Below, piece by piece: positions 1 through 15,700 of a stretch of DNA of 64,000 nucleotides (positions are counted from its first letter, which is position 1; each line of letters begins with the position of its first letter). The position numbers and the translations under genes were made by a program. The notes beneath the pieces are model-generated. The model worked only from the letters and a program-made list of their open reading frames with translations. It made no database searches and had not been told where the DNA came from. Origin of the DNA: Nymphaea colorata (lineage: Eukaryota; Streptophyta; Magnoliopsida; Nymphaeales; Nymphaeaceae); the NCBI RefSeq assembly GCF_008831285.2, contig NC_045139.1, positions 33,019,706-33,083,705 on the forward strand. The letters run 5' to 3'.

Positions 1-1845
1 TTCTACATGGGTTCGGATCATAAGACTATAAGGGGACAACAAAAAGCTACTAGATGACAGGTAAGGTTTACAATTTTTGCAAATAAATAAAAGTTCAAAC
101 TTCAGCAGGTAATTAAACTGAGGTGCCCAGTCTAATGTATCAAGTTGTATCTCAGCAAGGTGCTGGAGGAGAAAAATCAAAAGAATAATGTGGGCAAAGA
201 CAACAGTTTTGTTTTTCTACCATGGTCAGACTCAAAAATACAAATGGAAGACACACATGGAGCTGAGTCAAGAGAGCTTGACAACAAAACTTGGTCATCA
301 TCAAGTCCAAGCTGCCAATGAGATATTGAGATTCACAATGATCTATACCATCCACCAGTTAAATAATATCGGATGCAACTTTGCAGAAAGCAATACCATA
401 CAAAGGAGACCACTAGTAACATTTAGAAAGAAAATTGCTATGACATAAAATCATCAAAGTAGTAAGGCTTAAGGAGGCTCAACAAAACAAAAAGTTCAAT
501 CAAACCTTTTAGTCAATCACTTGTACAGTCCAGAAAAAAGACAGTGGAACCTTCAATGGTTGTCTAGTGCATGTCCGCACTAGGTAACCCCCAGGAAATG
601 GTTTTTAGGTGAAAGGATTACAATTCTATCTTACCAATATGGAAAATACAAATGTGATGCAACTTTACTAACACTTCAACAGATCCTCCAACAGTTTCAA
701 ACGAAGAATTTCAAAATTTACACTCCCTCAAAACCAGGATTTTATAATCACTTTATGCACATTTGACGACATAAAGAATTCACTAGAGGCCTATATAACC
801 AGCAAATCCTTCTACACCATCTGTTATAATGCACATTCTACAAGACTAATTGGTGCCATCTTCAGAAGGCAAATGAATAAGTAGCCCCATACAACTTATA
901 CCTAATACTACTATACTAGATTATTTTGACCATAGTCATGGCTCCAAAGAGCAACATCGCATGGTTTCATCTAATCGAAGAGATTTATCCAACCAGATTA
1001 GTTTAAGAAGAACAAAGTGAAAATAAGCTGAAGTAACCAACAAGATAAGCACTTTTCACAGATACAATTTATGATAAATGAAAATAGAACAGAATCTGAA
1101 AAAGAATATCAAATTCTTTTTTTAACCATTTAGACTTATTATTAGACCAAAGATACGGCCAATTTTATGAATAAAACAAACTTCTCATTGAAGTATCGCA
1201 ATTACCATGAAAAAATATACTTTAGTAGCCTAGTATAATATCTTATGTTTCTAGAAGTTTTCTTATAATTTCCAGAGCTTCAAAAGGAAAAATTATCTTC
1301 TCACATCTGCATCTGTGCTACAGAAGTTCAATGCAAACTTCATACAAGAATAAGGTAAGGATTCTTGCCAAAACCACCAAAAGTATGCACCTTGTTAAGA
1401 CAGGCATAAATCATACCCAAAGGAGGAAAGGTTGCAGCTTGTTAAAAAGCATTTGTGCATGCAGCTAAAGTCGTCTAATCACACTTTGGATATTGCTTTA
1501 TAGAAGAGAAAAGTTGTTCCATATGATACATAAACAAAAAATAGTTGGCACAATTTTTCTGTGAAAATACAACACTAGCCCTCTTCTAAAGCACATAAAT
1601 GGGACAGTAAAGCATAGCAGTAATTTTGGTACAGATTACAAAAAATCATTTGAAAATGGTCTACACACGTACAAAGAACAAAGCATAGCAGTTATTTTGG
1701 TATAAGCTATTTCAGTATTTTGGCATAAGTTGTACGGCTTTGAATATTCATGAACATGCAAATCCCTTGCCAATTTCTTGGCTTTGACCAAATAAAGGAT
1801 TACAAACCTATGAGATTACTTCAGCCAGACACACACATAATGATT

Positions 1846-2143
1846 CGAAAAAAACGCGTATAAAACGTGAAAAACAAGTCGGTCGTATAAAACGTGAAAA
1901 AAACACATTTTTTTTAAAAAATGCCAAAAAATAAAAAATGGGTATAATACAGGTATAATACGCGTTTTTTTCACGTTTTTTTGTACTTTTATTAGTTTTT
2001 ATTTTTTTATAATTTTCAGGATTTATTAAATGTTTTAATTTTTTTTAAAAATCGCAGAGATTTTCCCGAGAATCTGAGATATACAATTTTGCTGTATTAT
2101 ACCCAAGAAATTCCTCGCCGCATAATACCCGTACACGTTTTTT
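1846..2143. repeat. MITE-like element with inverted terminal repeats
   Basis: A segment of about 300 bp starts with an A-run followed by ACGCGTATAAAACGTG and ends with a related inverted motif (ATAATACCCGTACACG followed by a T-run). A second inverted pair, AAAAAAACGCGTAT and ATACGCGTTTTTTT, lies at about 1848-1861 and 1958-1971. It has no coding capacity. The small size, the inverted ends and the AT-rich core suggest a non-autonomous DNA transposon. A target-site duplication was not established. Confidence 0.4.
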
Positions 2144-2517
2144 GTGACAATGGTTTGCACACATGATATATACATGCACATACATGTACACACAACATGA
2201 TCTACACGCAAATGCATGCACACGGACAGGATAACCTGATTATCATATTGAAATGTAGTGCATCCCCACCACTTTCTCCACCAAAAAAAAAAAATACTTG
2301 TGTCATTGTGAATTACATGAACTAATTAATTAGAATCTATTCTCGAAGTGCTCAATTACAACAGACAAATATGCTTTCTTAAAGTATTCATCAAACGACA
2401 AAGATCAAATTTTCAAATGTTTATTCTTAGTAAATGAACCATGATGAGACACCTGTAATGTTAGATTTGCAGGGAAAAAAGGACAAAATAGTTTATTCAG
2501 CTTTTATAATCAAGTCC

Positions 2518-2546
2518 ACAACACACACACACACACACACACACAC
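2518..2546. repeat. (CA)n microsatellite
   Basis: About fourteen uninterrupted CA dinucleotides in otherwise AT-rich non-coding sequence. Confidence 0.9.
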
Positions 2547-3615
2547 AACATACACATGCTATGCATCTTAGCTGAATATATCAGCCGCGACACAATAGTA
2601 ATTTACATGTCCAAACACCTAAGAACTGACACAACAATCATGCCATCTCAATCAGAAATAAGAATTTATAAAATAAAACAACTATGGAGTACTTCAACCT
2701 TTTCAAAATCAAATTTATGCAAAATCTGCAAAAGCAAACCTTACGTTTCTAACTCTAAGATCATTCATCGCATCACATCCATGCAATTAGTACCATTATA
2801 AATCCAGTGAAAGCTAAGATATTCAACAAAGTGGACTGCAGCAAATTACTTTAATTTGAATAAGCTGAAGGCCCTTATATATATCAAAAAGATGTACAAT
2901 GAAACCTATTTCTTTATTCAATGCAATAGATCTGCAAAGAAGTGAATATGTTTCCCAACTACCAATAGATATGTAAAACGCAGATCCTGTTATGCCTCTT
3001 TCTAATCCTAAATGGAATACAACAATCCAGGGACCTGTTTCTGTATATGCTTGAACGACACCTTCTCATAACATAACGAGAATGTGCAGAACTTATTCTG
3101 GTTGGGTCCGGTATGTAATGAACTTACGATCCGATGATCGAGTTGATTTTACGATTATAAGTTCATAACTCCAGATCATCCCCATTTCTGGCTGAACAGA
3201 CCTACACCTACTAATTCTTTTATTCCAATTTAGTAAGAGAGATCTTCAACTAAGAAATACACCCTCTAAGCTAAAAGAAACTACCTGAGCAATATATACC
3301 CAAATATGTATACTGCTTGTGCTTGGGTTCTAATCTGAAATCCACAGATGTAGTCCAACATGGACAGAATGTTACATTAACTGAGGAAATGCTGAAAACC
3401 AATGATACTACTAAACTGTAAAGCGAGGAATTGGTGATTTTTAGTTGAAGGAATGCAAGGCACTGAAAATTTCACATTGTCACAATAATGTAGACTGTTG
3501 AAAGGAGAGTATAAATGAGAAAATTAGAAATCTCAGTATTAAATTAAATATTAAATAAATATCCATATGTTGCCGAGCTAAATTCTATTCAAGGAAAGGT
3601 AGAAATGATGCTAAC

Positions 3616-5530
<1,915 letters not shown>

Positions 5531-5639
5531 GATTTAGGGCAGAAGGGGGGACAATACCTTTTTGCCCGCATCAAACTGCGGATGAATCGGTCGCCAACCA
5601 TGTGACAACGTATATCTACATATACATATTTATTTAGTT

Positions 5640-6120
5640 ATATTTATTTATTCATGTATATTACTTATTTATTTATTTATTACATAATAACCTGGTTTTC
5701 AACAAATAATGCTTGATTTTTTTCTGAATTTAACTACTTATTTTTATGATATTCAACTCGAAATGGACCAACTGACACTGTAGAAAACGGCTGTTTCAGG
5801 TTTTTGGTACTATAAGTAATTTTTAAAAAATGAAATTTTAAATTTTTCAAATTTTATAAGTTAATGAAGATGGTTATGTGTTGGCAGATAACACTATATA
5901 AAAGGCAGGGACGCAGTTCCAGCTCCAACTAAAATGCGCTTCCAATATGAAATGTTAAAACGTCTTGAAAAATGAGAAAAAGTTTTTATAAAATGATCAA
6001 AATAAACTTTTTCTTATCAAAATGTCCAAAATACCCCTCTCAAACGGTCATGTTAGGCCCCAAACATGCAAGCTGCCTTGAGAGGCCAGGGTGTTTAATA
6101 GACCTAAAAAAGTAAAATCA
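5640..6120. other. AT-rich intergenic stretch, nothing recognised
   Basis: AT-rich sequence with short TATTTATTTA runs near 5640-5690. No open frame resembles a protein and no repeat boundary could be set. Confidence 0.4.
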
Positions 6121-6485
6121 GTATGTATCCTAAGTCACCAAGCGGCACCTGAGTTCGCATCGAGTCGAGTGCACACCAGAGTTCGCATCGAGTCGAGTGC
6201 GCACCAGACATGAGTGCGACTCCGACTCACACCTCATATTACTAAATTACTTATATAATATATGTTGTTATGATATTTTTCTACGCAATATGCAATACAA
6301 TTATTGAAGTATGTTATATATATTAATAACTAAATTATAATAATAATATATACATGTTTATTATGTTATATATATAATAAATTAAATAATAATAATAATA
6401 ATAATAAAATATTCTCGCCGCACTTAAATTTTTTGAGATGTCTCGTTCCGGCACCTGCACCCTGCACTCTAGTGATATAGCCTGT
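6110..6485. repeat. Dispersed-repeat fragment with a 28-bp tandem motif
   Basis: A 28-bp unit beginning GAGTTCGCATCGAGTCGAGT occurs twice in tandem (6151-6178 and 6179-6206) with one mismatch. A degenerate GAGTGCGACTCCGACTC tail follows. After AT-rich sequence with TAT and AAT runs, a GC-richer block (about 6410-6480, CCGGCACCTGCACCCTGCAC) closes the segment. GC-rich blocks flanking an AT-rich core look like a non-autonomous transposable element. The exact boundaries are uncertain. Confidence 0.45.
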
Positions 6486-7235
6486 ACCAATATTTAATTT
6501 AATCCAGGAATTTTATGTATTTTTGTTTACATATTGATTCAATTTTATCACCCATAATAAACAATTTCTTTTAAAAATCAAACATGTTTTGAGCAATAGT
6601 TTGAATTTTTTTTTCTAAAGTTTAGGTTATGTGTTATGAACTATATGCTGTTGAAAATAACCAAAATATCTTTATGAGTTAGAGGGAAGACCCCCTCCTC
6701 CTGAAAGAGCAAAAAAATAAATTTAAAAAGTTTTTTTACCCCATAAAATTAATTAAAACACCCTGTTTTCCTATGTTAACTGCATGACATGGAAAGTGTC
6801 CTTCTTGCATTTTTGTATTATTTGTTTGTTAGGAACATGGAGAAATACTCTTTTGGTTGGTAGATTGCACCTAATGCTGTTGGTTGGAAGCAATCATAAG
6901 CTTCCAATTTTGTTTTGTTTTTTTTGAAGAAATGCTATTGGGCTCTCATGTTGTTGGCCCACTTGACCCACTTTAGGTTGGTGTTTGGTAGGGTGCTTTG
7001 TTGATGACAATTTGGAGGACCTAATAAGATTCATGTTTGATTTGGCTTTTCAACCAAAAATCTCCAGGTTAGAAAGGAATTTATGAGGGCGACTTGTGTC
7101 TCATGCAGATAATAGAGGCGAGCTCGAAGTTTCATCCCTGCATATTGATGCGCTATCGGACTGACCTCTACAGTGGTAGAATCAGAAATTTTTAGTTGAG
7201 GGGCACTGAGTCATCATATTGTCGTAATTAAGGGT

Positions 7236-7780
7236 GAACATGAGCCGAGTCCAGTTCGAGTTTAGTCAGCTCGAGCTCGGCTCGACTAATGAAACCTCGA
7301 ACTTGACTCGGTTCGAACTCAAGGATAGCTCAACGGAAGCAGCTCAAGCTCGACTCGATAGTTACGTGTTGAGCTCGAGCTCGACTCTATTATGGCTCAA
7401 CAAACTCGTTTGAATAGAATTGACATTCATCGTTATGTGTTGAGCTCGAGCTCGACTCAATTAAGGCTCGACAAACTTGTTTGAATAGAATTGATATTCA
7501 TCATTACGTGTTGATCTCGAGCTCGACTCGATTATGGCTCGACAAACTCGTAAATTCGTTTGAATATATCGACTTGATTAAGGCTCGAGAAACTCGATTA
7601 AGGCTCGAGCTGGACTCGCTAGTTACGTGTTGAGCTCAAATTCAACTCGATTATTTGAACGAGTTGATTCATGAACTCGAACTCGACTCGTTAAGCAAAT
7701 GATTCGACTCGAACTTGTTCACAAGCCGAGCTTTAACGAGTCAAGCTCGAGTAGCTTGACTCGTTGTTTACCCCAAGTCG
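7236..7780. repeat. CTCGAG-rich minisatellite-like repeat (71-bp units)
   Basis: About 540 bp dominated by GAGCTCGAGCTCGACTCG words. Its core is a direct tandem array with a 71-bp period. Unit 1 is 7361-7431, unit 2 is 7432-7502, and a third, more diverged unit starts at 7503. Each begins GTTACGTGTTGAGCTCGAGC or a variant and ends near GAATAGAATTGATATTCATC. Shorter degenerate CTCGACTCG words flank the array on both sides. The same word family recurs in an intron of the synaptotagmin gene (about 50310-50840), so it is dispersed in this genome. Confidence 0.75.
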
Positions 7781-7986
7781 TAATGGGGTGGGTGCATGAA
7801 GAACTGCACGGCACTGGCCTAAGTCTAGTGAGACCGCATATGGTCACTATAAAATTTTTACAAGGGTCTGCACATGTTAAGATAGACAGTCAACCACATT
7901 AGCCTCAAGGTAGCTCTACTAATAAACCCTTATCAATTGACCTTTTCTGGAATTTTTTTAGTATGTGGGTAGAGGGTGTCTTGTTT

Positions 7987-8008
7987 GTGTGTGTGTGTGT
8001 GTGTGTGT
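7987..8008. repeat. (GT)n microsatellite followed by a T-run
   Basis: About eleven GT dinucleotides followed directly by about thirteen T residues. Confidence 0.85.
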
Positions 8009-8458
8009 TTTTTTTTTTTTTGAGATGATGGACATTTTTTGGCATTTAAAAAAATAAACATTTATATTATCTCACACAAAAATAATTTTTATTAGATTTC
8101 TGATGTAAGTCTGGTTTCCTTTTACATCTGAATATTTTCGTTGTTTTCAATCTCCAATATGTTGCCGACTGTTAAAGCATGGATATGTGACCTCCTGTGA
8201 TCCTTAGCTACTTTTTTTCTTTTTTTAGTGTATCAACCCACGTTAGATATACTTCATAAATTGAACGCAATTTAGCAACAATTTATAATGTTTGTAGTGA
8301 CAAATTTTTTTATTTTTAACCATTCAAATAGCATTTGTCGGATTTAAATCTTTTAATTATCAATACGTTGATGCTTGAGTTAAAGGGTGTACCATAAGAC
8401 TGTTAGATTCTGAAGCAACCATGAATAGATGCAAAAGGACGAGATACCAATTATGTGA

Positions 8459-8711
8459 TATATATATATATATATATATGAAAGTGACTTACCAAATTAC
8501 GTCAAGAGATTCAATCCAGATGTTGAACACCATGACTTTTTTCAATTTGATGCGTATAAATCAAGCTGCCTAACGACTCTTTTTTGTCCGAAAGTTGAAG
8601 TGGAGACTCCCTCTTCAACAGCCGTGTGGAAACAACAGTGTGTCATGAATCAACCGATTCAATTAGTTGGTGTGTGTGTCATTGTTAAAGATTTATTTTT
8701 GATATTTTATA

Positions 8712-8756
<45 letters not shown>

Positions 8757-8757
8757 G
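8459..8757. repeat. (TA)n at 8459-8480 and compound (TA)n(AAT)n at about 8709-8757
   Basis: Two AT-type microsatellites about 230 bp apart. The second changes from a TA dinucleotide run into an AAT trinucleotide run. Short open frames across it are repeat artefacts. Confidence 0.8.
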
Positions 8758-8799
8758 TAATAAATGTACAGGTATCGTTTACTGATTTACTTTTAGAAT

Positions 8800-11700
8800 T
8801 AGCCTGAACCAAACGATTCAACTGTGTCACTTATTACAAGTTTATTTTTAATTGTTTTCTGTATATGTTATTTTATAATAAATATACTAACATCTTTTTG
8901 CAGATTTAATTCAGATCTGGTTTGATTGTTAAATCGACCATTTCATCAAATTGGCATCAGCATGGCTTATTGGATTTAATTTCCAATTTTTGTCCTAATA
9001 GTAAAAACCCTAACATTCCTGATTGAACTCAGATGGGAATTTACTGAGCGAGTTGAATAATTGAATACCCATAGGCCTCGAGTTGAATAATTTAAAATCC
9101 AAACGGGTTTTCAAGTTTTAAAGCTCCTAAGTTTGCTTTAACATTTTAGATTGCTCGGAGAAATGCTTTGAAACCATAACCAATGCTACTACTAGTGTTG
9201 TAGAAAATGATTTGTGAATCAGATCAGCAAATTAAAGTTATCAAAAAAATATTCTATAAAATAATAAACAAATGATATTAAAAGTTATTAATAAAAAAAA
9301 ACAACCTTAGGAGTTGTTTGGAAACAATAACAATATCTCCAAAAAGTAAGTGAGGCCGATTCATGAAACACTTTTTGCAGGTCCAATAAATTTAATCAGG
9401 TTTTGAGTTTCATGCACGAGACAATAACATTATGATAGTTTCCAAAACTCCTTAAAATAACTTAAACAACAGTTAAGGTCGATTGTTATAACAGTTGATA
9501 GAGTCCTCCTTGTCCACTTATAAATCATGCAAAACTTTGGTACTAAATTTTGATAATGCTCTAATTTTTTGGGGCTAGCCTTGTTGCCAAAGTAACAAAG
9601 TTGCCTCTGATTACTAGGCAGGCACATATGAAACTATCAAATAAAAGAAATCCTAATTGCTTGTATAATATGTCTATTCAAACATGTTATAATAAGTATG
9701 TTTTCATTCACTAAAAAATTCTCAAGTCCTTTTATTGTCTGAATTTTGTGCTAATATTTTAGCTTAAATATGATTAAGATGCATAAGCACTAATGATTAT
9801 ACTCAAAACCTGACAGACTGCATTTTGAAAATCCCATAGTTGTTTCCTTCATTTGCATCACCACTCAAGATACCTTATAGTTAATGGTGATATTTTTCAA
9901 GACATAATCTTTGTTATATTACTAATGATTGGTAAGCAGTATCTCTTCTACCCATAAAAATGCTAACTAATGTATAAATTCCTAATCATCATTCATATTG
10001 TTGCTCTTTTTGTTTGATCATTCTATTCTCCGGTCATAATTCCATTTTTTTTATTGTTTACTTTCATGTTTGGATTTCCAACCATAGAACTATCTTTTAG
10101 AATTCTCACCAAATAAGTTGCCGATTCAATCAAATCTTCCACCTTTTTTGCTCCCCTCATTCTTGTTGGGTCAATATGAATGAGGTTGCTTAAATTTTTT
10201 CTTAGCAGCATTTCTGTTTCGATATTTTGACTGGCAAAATGTTGCTTTTTTAACTTTTTATGTTGGTTGTTTTCTGTCTTGTTTTATATACTTAAAGTTT
10301 GCCTTTCACCTTCTAACTGCAAAAATTCTCAAAGTTATTACGATGCACAGTTTCATATATTCACAGTATTGAAAAATGACATCTTTTACTACTCAATATT
10401 GTTTAATGAAACAGACATTTAGCTTTCATTTTGGTTAGTGTGTTGTCGTTGTAAAACCTCAAATGTCTTGTAAATTGGAGTTGTTAGTGATTATGAAATC
10501 ACCAAGAGCACAATTCCAAGTTTTATGTTTATCTAAATCAGCGTAGTTATTTTTTTCACATCAATGTTGTTTCTGCAACAATATTTCACAGGTTTTAATC
10601 GGCTTCACTTTCTAGTTAGAAAGCTGCAAAAACAACTACTTTCCACAGTGGGCTTTTTAATTAAAAGCTCGTCTGGAGGAACATAAGCCATTGCAGGTAA
10701 TTAAGCTGTTTTTTCCATCAAAGGAATTGCTGGGAGAAACCTCCCTGATATTTCACAAAAATTGATATGTACAGGTTGCAATGCATCAGCTAAAACAGAG
10801 GAAGAGGAAGATGAAGATGTAAGCTTGCTATTTTTCAACTGGGCAGAACCCTTTAAGGTGTCCCACTCCCATTTCTTGTGGAAGGCATAAACCTTTGAAA
10901 TCATAGATCTCCCTAAATTCTTCCATTTCATGTCACTATCTCTGTGGCACGTGTTCTGTTTACCCATTTTATATTGGATTGCAATCTTTGGCAGTTGGAC
11001 TTTCAATATCAGCAATGGGGTGAATTGTAAGTAATCAATTGGCACCTGTTATTGATGTTTACAGGCCCTCCACATAAAAATGCAGGTGGTTTGCTAAAAT
11101 TTGCAGCCACGGTTATCTGAATATATCTCTGCCATTCATAGGTAATGATCAAGCCAACCTTGCACGGAACCGTTGTCTGTGGTTGTCATTTTTCTGTTGC
11201 CAGTCTATCATTCCTAGGCCAGATGTTGGCGTTACAGTTAAACCACATATGACTATAAGATTGCTGCCTTCTCAGTCGAACTCTCTATTTTTAAAGATTT
11301 GCTTCAAAACAACCCGTTTCGTGTTACATTTATTTCGAGCCCCTAGAATAAAATTGACCACTTTGGATGTTATCATACCTTGTCAAAAGTAATTCTTCTG
11401 CTATGTGGCAATTGGCAAGTAAATGATGATGATCTTAATAACACACGCACACATAGAGAGAGAGAGAGAGAGAGAGTTAACAGCGGCTCATGAATTATAT
11501 TGCTCACTGGCTGAAAAGGAACACAACAGAACTGATGAGCTAAGATAAATGGATGCTAGGTGGTGATAGATCTTAAAACTATAATGGGCCGACGCTTATT
11601 GCGTCTCATGAGGGGCATGTAGTTGTGGCTGCAGAATATATCTTCACTGCTGTTGTGGAAAAAAAAAAAAACAAAAAATACACCCTGAAGGTGCTGCCCA

Positions 11701-11860
11701 CTCTCTAAATACTAAGCATAAAACTGAGAGAGATTAGGTTTAGGCAGGTTTAGCCACAAAAGATGTCTACTTTAACTGAATACTCTTAAAAAATTGGGGC
11801 ACTGAGGCTGAGGAATCTTTGGCTAATGCTTGCATTCACTCACTTCAGTATTCTAGGCAT
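8800..11860. other. Intergenic stretch between the repeat array and the beta-galactosidase 3' end
   Basis: AT-rich sequence with a GA microsatellite at about 11455-11476. The longest open frame (minus, 10701-11045, 114 codons) has a serine run and no recognised domain, so it was not called. The last few hundred bases next to 11868 are expected to include the beta-galactosidase 3' UTR on the minus strand. Confidence 0.4.
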
Positions 11861-11867
11861 CGGCGGC

Positions 11868-12660
11868 TTATGCACTGAAACTTCTTGAACCACACTTTGC
11901 TTGTATTGCTAAGGTCTTGGTATTTCCTGGGCATGGATCTTTGCCAAAGGTGTCCATCAGAGTTGGAATATTACACGCCGTCTTCCCTAAGCAAGCCTGA
12001 CAAAATTGCACGAAAACATAGTATTAGTTGAACTGGAACCTAACTACCATTTCATGCATTCCAAAGGTCATTTGATTTGGCTTCTTAGATTCATGTGCAG
12101 ATGAATGTAAGTGAACAAACCATGAACGTGACCTTAACGTTCTCATTGTAGGAGGATCAGCACTTCGCTAGACATGTTCATGCAGTGTACTGTCTGAGAC
12201 TCAGACGCTTGGAACATTAACAGACGTTTATTTTGGATGGTAGAGATGCTTAGTTAGTGTTTTACCTTCTCAACCACCGACCTTGCTGAGGGAGCATCGC
12301 AATCGCCAAGTGTGAAGTTGCCACAGATTCCTAAAGGATTTCCAAAACTTACGAACTCTATGGATTGTATGATTTTGTGGTTGTCGCATTTTAGATTGAC
12401 CATAGGCTTCAGATCCTCAGTGGCTATTGCTCGGATCTGTGCTTCTTTCCTCTCCCATGATCTGACATGTGGTGGATGGCCTTCGGAGACAAAGCTGCAG
12501 ATGATCTCTCTGGCAACTGTTTCCACCGTTATCTTATATGGATCACCACCTGTTTCCTCAAAAAGCACAAGAAGGTTCCCAGTTGGCTTGAGGAAGGACC
12601 TGGGTATATGGTAACTGACAATGGAAGTACTGTTAGTAAACAATTATCTCAAAGGGGGCC

Positions 12661-12716
<56 letters not shown>

Positions 12717-15700
12717 TTCCCTTCTTTTGTCTCCTGCCTTCGAACTGAGGATATAGGTATTGACGTCTATTTAACTACTATGCAAGGAATCATTCTGTTA
12801 CAAACAAATGCATATTCATTGCTCATGTGTCTATTAATAGTTATAAACAGAAGAAATTGATAACCTAAATTATTTGGGACGGTTAAGGGAAGCCCACAGA
12901 AGGCATTTGAATAGTTTTTTCTGTGTCCTGATGAACATAGATATGCTCAAGTCACATGCTACTGCTGCTTTAAAGATTACAAAACAAATGAACTTGAGTT
13001 GCAGTACTTCATTTAGGTGTCGCATTATAGAATACACGAGAAAGAATGCCTACGGGAAACACCACTGTACCATGTATGTTTCTTGTGTTCTTTTCTATAT
13101 GGGGAAGCTTTATAACTTTTGGAGCTACCATATTGCATGACATTTACATGTTAAAATTGTGGCACTAATACTTACAGTGACTGAGTAGGCTTGCCCAGAG
13201 GACTGAGGTAAGAAGCCCAATAACGGCCGATGTTTTCGCCATTGATCCAAGCTTGGCCTTTGCCCATGGATGTTAGATTCAAAGCAACAGGGTCTCTTCC
13301 ACTTGGTGCATCAAAATATTTCTGGAGAATGCAATTGTTAGCATGATACGGACTTGTCTGGATATCATTTGTATGCTTAAAGGGGCTTTTAAAATTCCAT
13401 GTTAACTAAGGACAAGTTGACCAGTACTATAATTAGTACCTTGTACCAAGTGACTGGCTGATTAATATGATTCCCAGCATCTGACCAGTGGACGCTGTCA
13501 GTTTTCTTGGGATCATAGATCTTAAGTTTTTCTCCGTTTAATCCGACCTGTAGCACAAATTCAAAAGATATGCCTATAAACTGTGCAATTTTTTTCTCCT
13601 TCAAGAAGTGGATTGACGCATTGATTTTCACACTCTATAATCACCTGATATCCCCAACGAGACTGAGTAAGATACTGGGCTCCACTATTCAAACCTTGGA
13701 TTGTCACAAGATTCAGACCTGCAACTCTGTGCTCCAAGTATGCACCATTATCCTTCAAAATTATAGAAATTATATCAACACAAAAGAGTTGATGAGACTC
13801 GTGTCTAATGGAAGTTGAAGCTACACATTAACATGCACTTTCCATCAGGACAGTCCATAATATTGTACTAGTTAGAATGCAACTGCAAAAATCTCTAGGC
13901 GTGTGAACTTGACAATACAATCAGTTAGAGAAGACAACAAATAGCTGAGACTGATGGTTCATCGTATAGATTTTTTCTTGTTTTGTAAGTCCTTTTAGGG
14001 TAGAAGCTCAGCGTGAAAACCCAGGCAGTTGACATCAACTGCTTGACAGAACACGTTTATTTGTAAAAAGGTACTTACTGGTAATCCAACTGTCATGCCA
14101 AGTATAGATATCTTGTTCCTTCCACGCTGTAAAGGTGCCGGTTTAGCAAAAGAAAAGGTCTTATCTACGTTTGTACCATGACCAGTTCCTGAAGCCACAG
14201 TCAGACAAATGAGAAAGAATGATCTGAAATTTGGAGATGATAGAACTGACAATAGGAAAGACAAGCAGAGTATAAAATTTATGTAGTTCCTCAGCTTGAG
14301 CAAGATAAAGCTCTAAACATCTCTTAAGTTCTGAAGCTTTGAGCTTTCTGTAATTTCTTTTCGGAACTTACTAGATAGACAATAATTCTTTTGAAACCAG
14401 TGACGGAAGATGCTAATTTATCCAGGAAGAAAGTACCTATATATCTATCATTGATAAATGCGTGCAATGCATGGCCCAGGGAGGCAATCTGCAGAACGGG
14501 CCTGATGTCACTCCTTGTAGGCAAATCATTGTAACCTACATCAAAGCTGAAATATTTAAAGATTAATAGGCATCGTAGCTTGGACAAGATTCCTACCGGT
14601 ACAATCAAGATCTTGTCGCAGTTCTAGACCATAGAAATGTTTCACGGTGGATTTTTATGTCTGATAGTCATCTTTAAGTATTTTATGAATAGATGGAAAC
14701 GCAGTTGAATATTTTTTGTGATAGAAGCTTCAAGAACATCTGCTTTGGCCATCATATGTACGGATGCTCCATATATAGCAGAGTGCATAATAAACCTAAT
14801 AATCCAGCAGGACACTTCTTTCTTCTTTACTTAGCTATCAGTTACAAAATGCATCTCAAAAAGACATTGAAGCTCGAATGAATCGAACTATTTGATGAAT
14901 GAAAACTGATTTAGAAAATCTAGGTTCCAACTCTGAGAGGTAGGTTGAGTAGTTTAAACACCGGAGAAGGATGAGAATTCACTTACTATGTTGTATGCCA
15001 CATGTAATCTGTCGTATCCTTTGTCATGTTTAAGTGTTCCAAGAAGGTAGTTGATGTAATGCTGACTTCTTCTATCTCTGGGATATCCTCTTGAAACATT
15101 TCCCATTGCTTATTCTTACTAGCCTTCACTGATACTTTGTATATCCTTGAGTTGTGTTGAGCATTTACCTGTCACAATTTAGTGGGTAATCTGGCATCCA
15201 TCTCTAGAGGTTGGTCTACAATCATGATATAACGAATTACAGCTATAGTGCAAATGATATAAATCATTCAAATTTCAAAGATAAAGATAAAAAGAAAGTA
15301 TCTAAATATCATTTAACAGATACCGTAGAGAAATGAAAACAGGTTCCAACTCTTCTTCCGAGTTACCAGTTAAAGGAAAGTCTAAAACTGTGTGATACTC
15401 TATTTTATAGAACTTGAACACTACATTGCCAGAGGCAGCCATAACGTTATAGCGTTAGTGATGTATTAACTGACACACTTCATGTCACAACATCGTGCTT
15501 TGGGACATGCTTCACCAGTATCCATTTACAAAACTTACCTTTGCAGTATTAAAGACAACAGTATTACAATCTGGAAGAATACTGATCGAGTGTGGTGGCA
15601 TGTAATAGGCGCGGCCCCTGAAGCTGAGAGTCGCTGCCTCTCTTGTATGGTTGTTTATAAGAAAAGCAGAGCACACTTTACTGCCTGATGTTTCATAGAC

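Larger units (their letters stand above)
1..3615. other. AT-rich non-coding stretch, probably intron 4 or distal part of the ROP gene
   Basis: No coding exon was recognised on either strand. I looked on the minus strand for the missing ROP exons (the TKLD continuation, an ECSS-type exon and a lysine-rich tail ending in a CaaL-like box) and did not find them. The stretch holds a CA microsatellite (about 2518-2546) and a MITE-like inverted-repeat element (about 1846-2143). It is either a very long fourth intron or flanking sequence beyond a truncated gene. Confidence 0.45.

Noticed and set aside
7236-7780. CRISPR-like array because of regularly spaced repeats
   Set aside because: The repeats are head-to-tail without unique spacers, and the window is clearly a plant nuclear genome.
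10701-11045. 114-codon minus frame with a serine run
   Set aside because: No known domain, no upstream or downstream exon partner, and typical intergenic composition around it. Not enough to call a gene.
12312-12748. Two plus-strand frames opposite the last large beta-galactosidase exon
   Set aside because: They lie antisense to exon 18, which encodes the linker and lectin domain, and match nothing; part of one reads through a GT/GA microsatellite.
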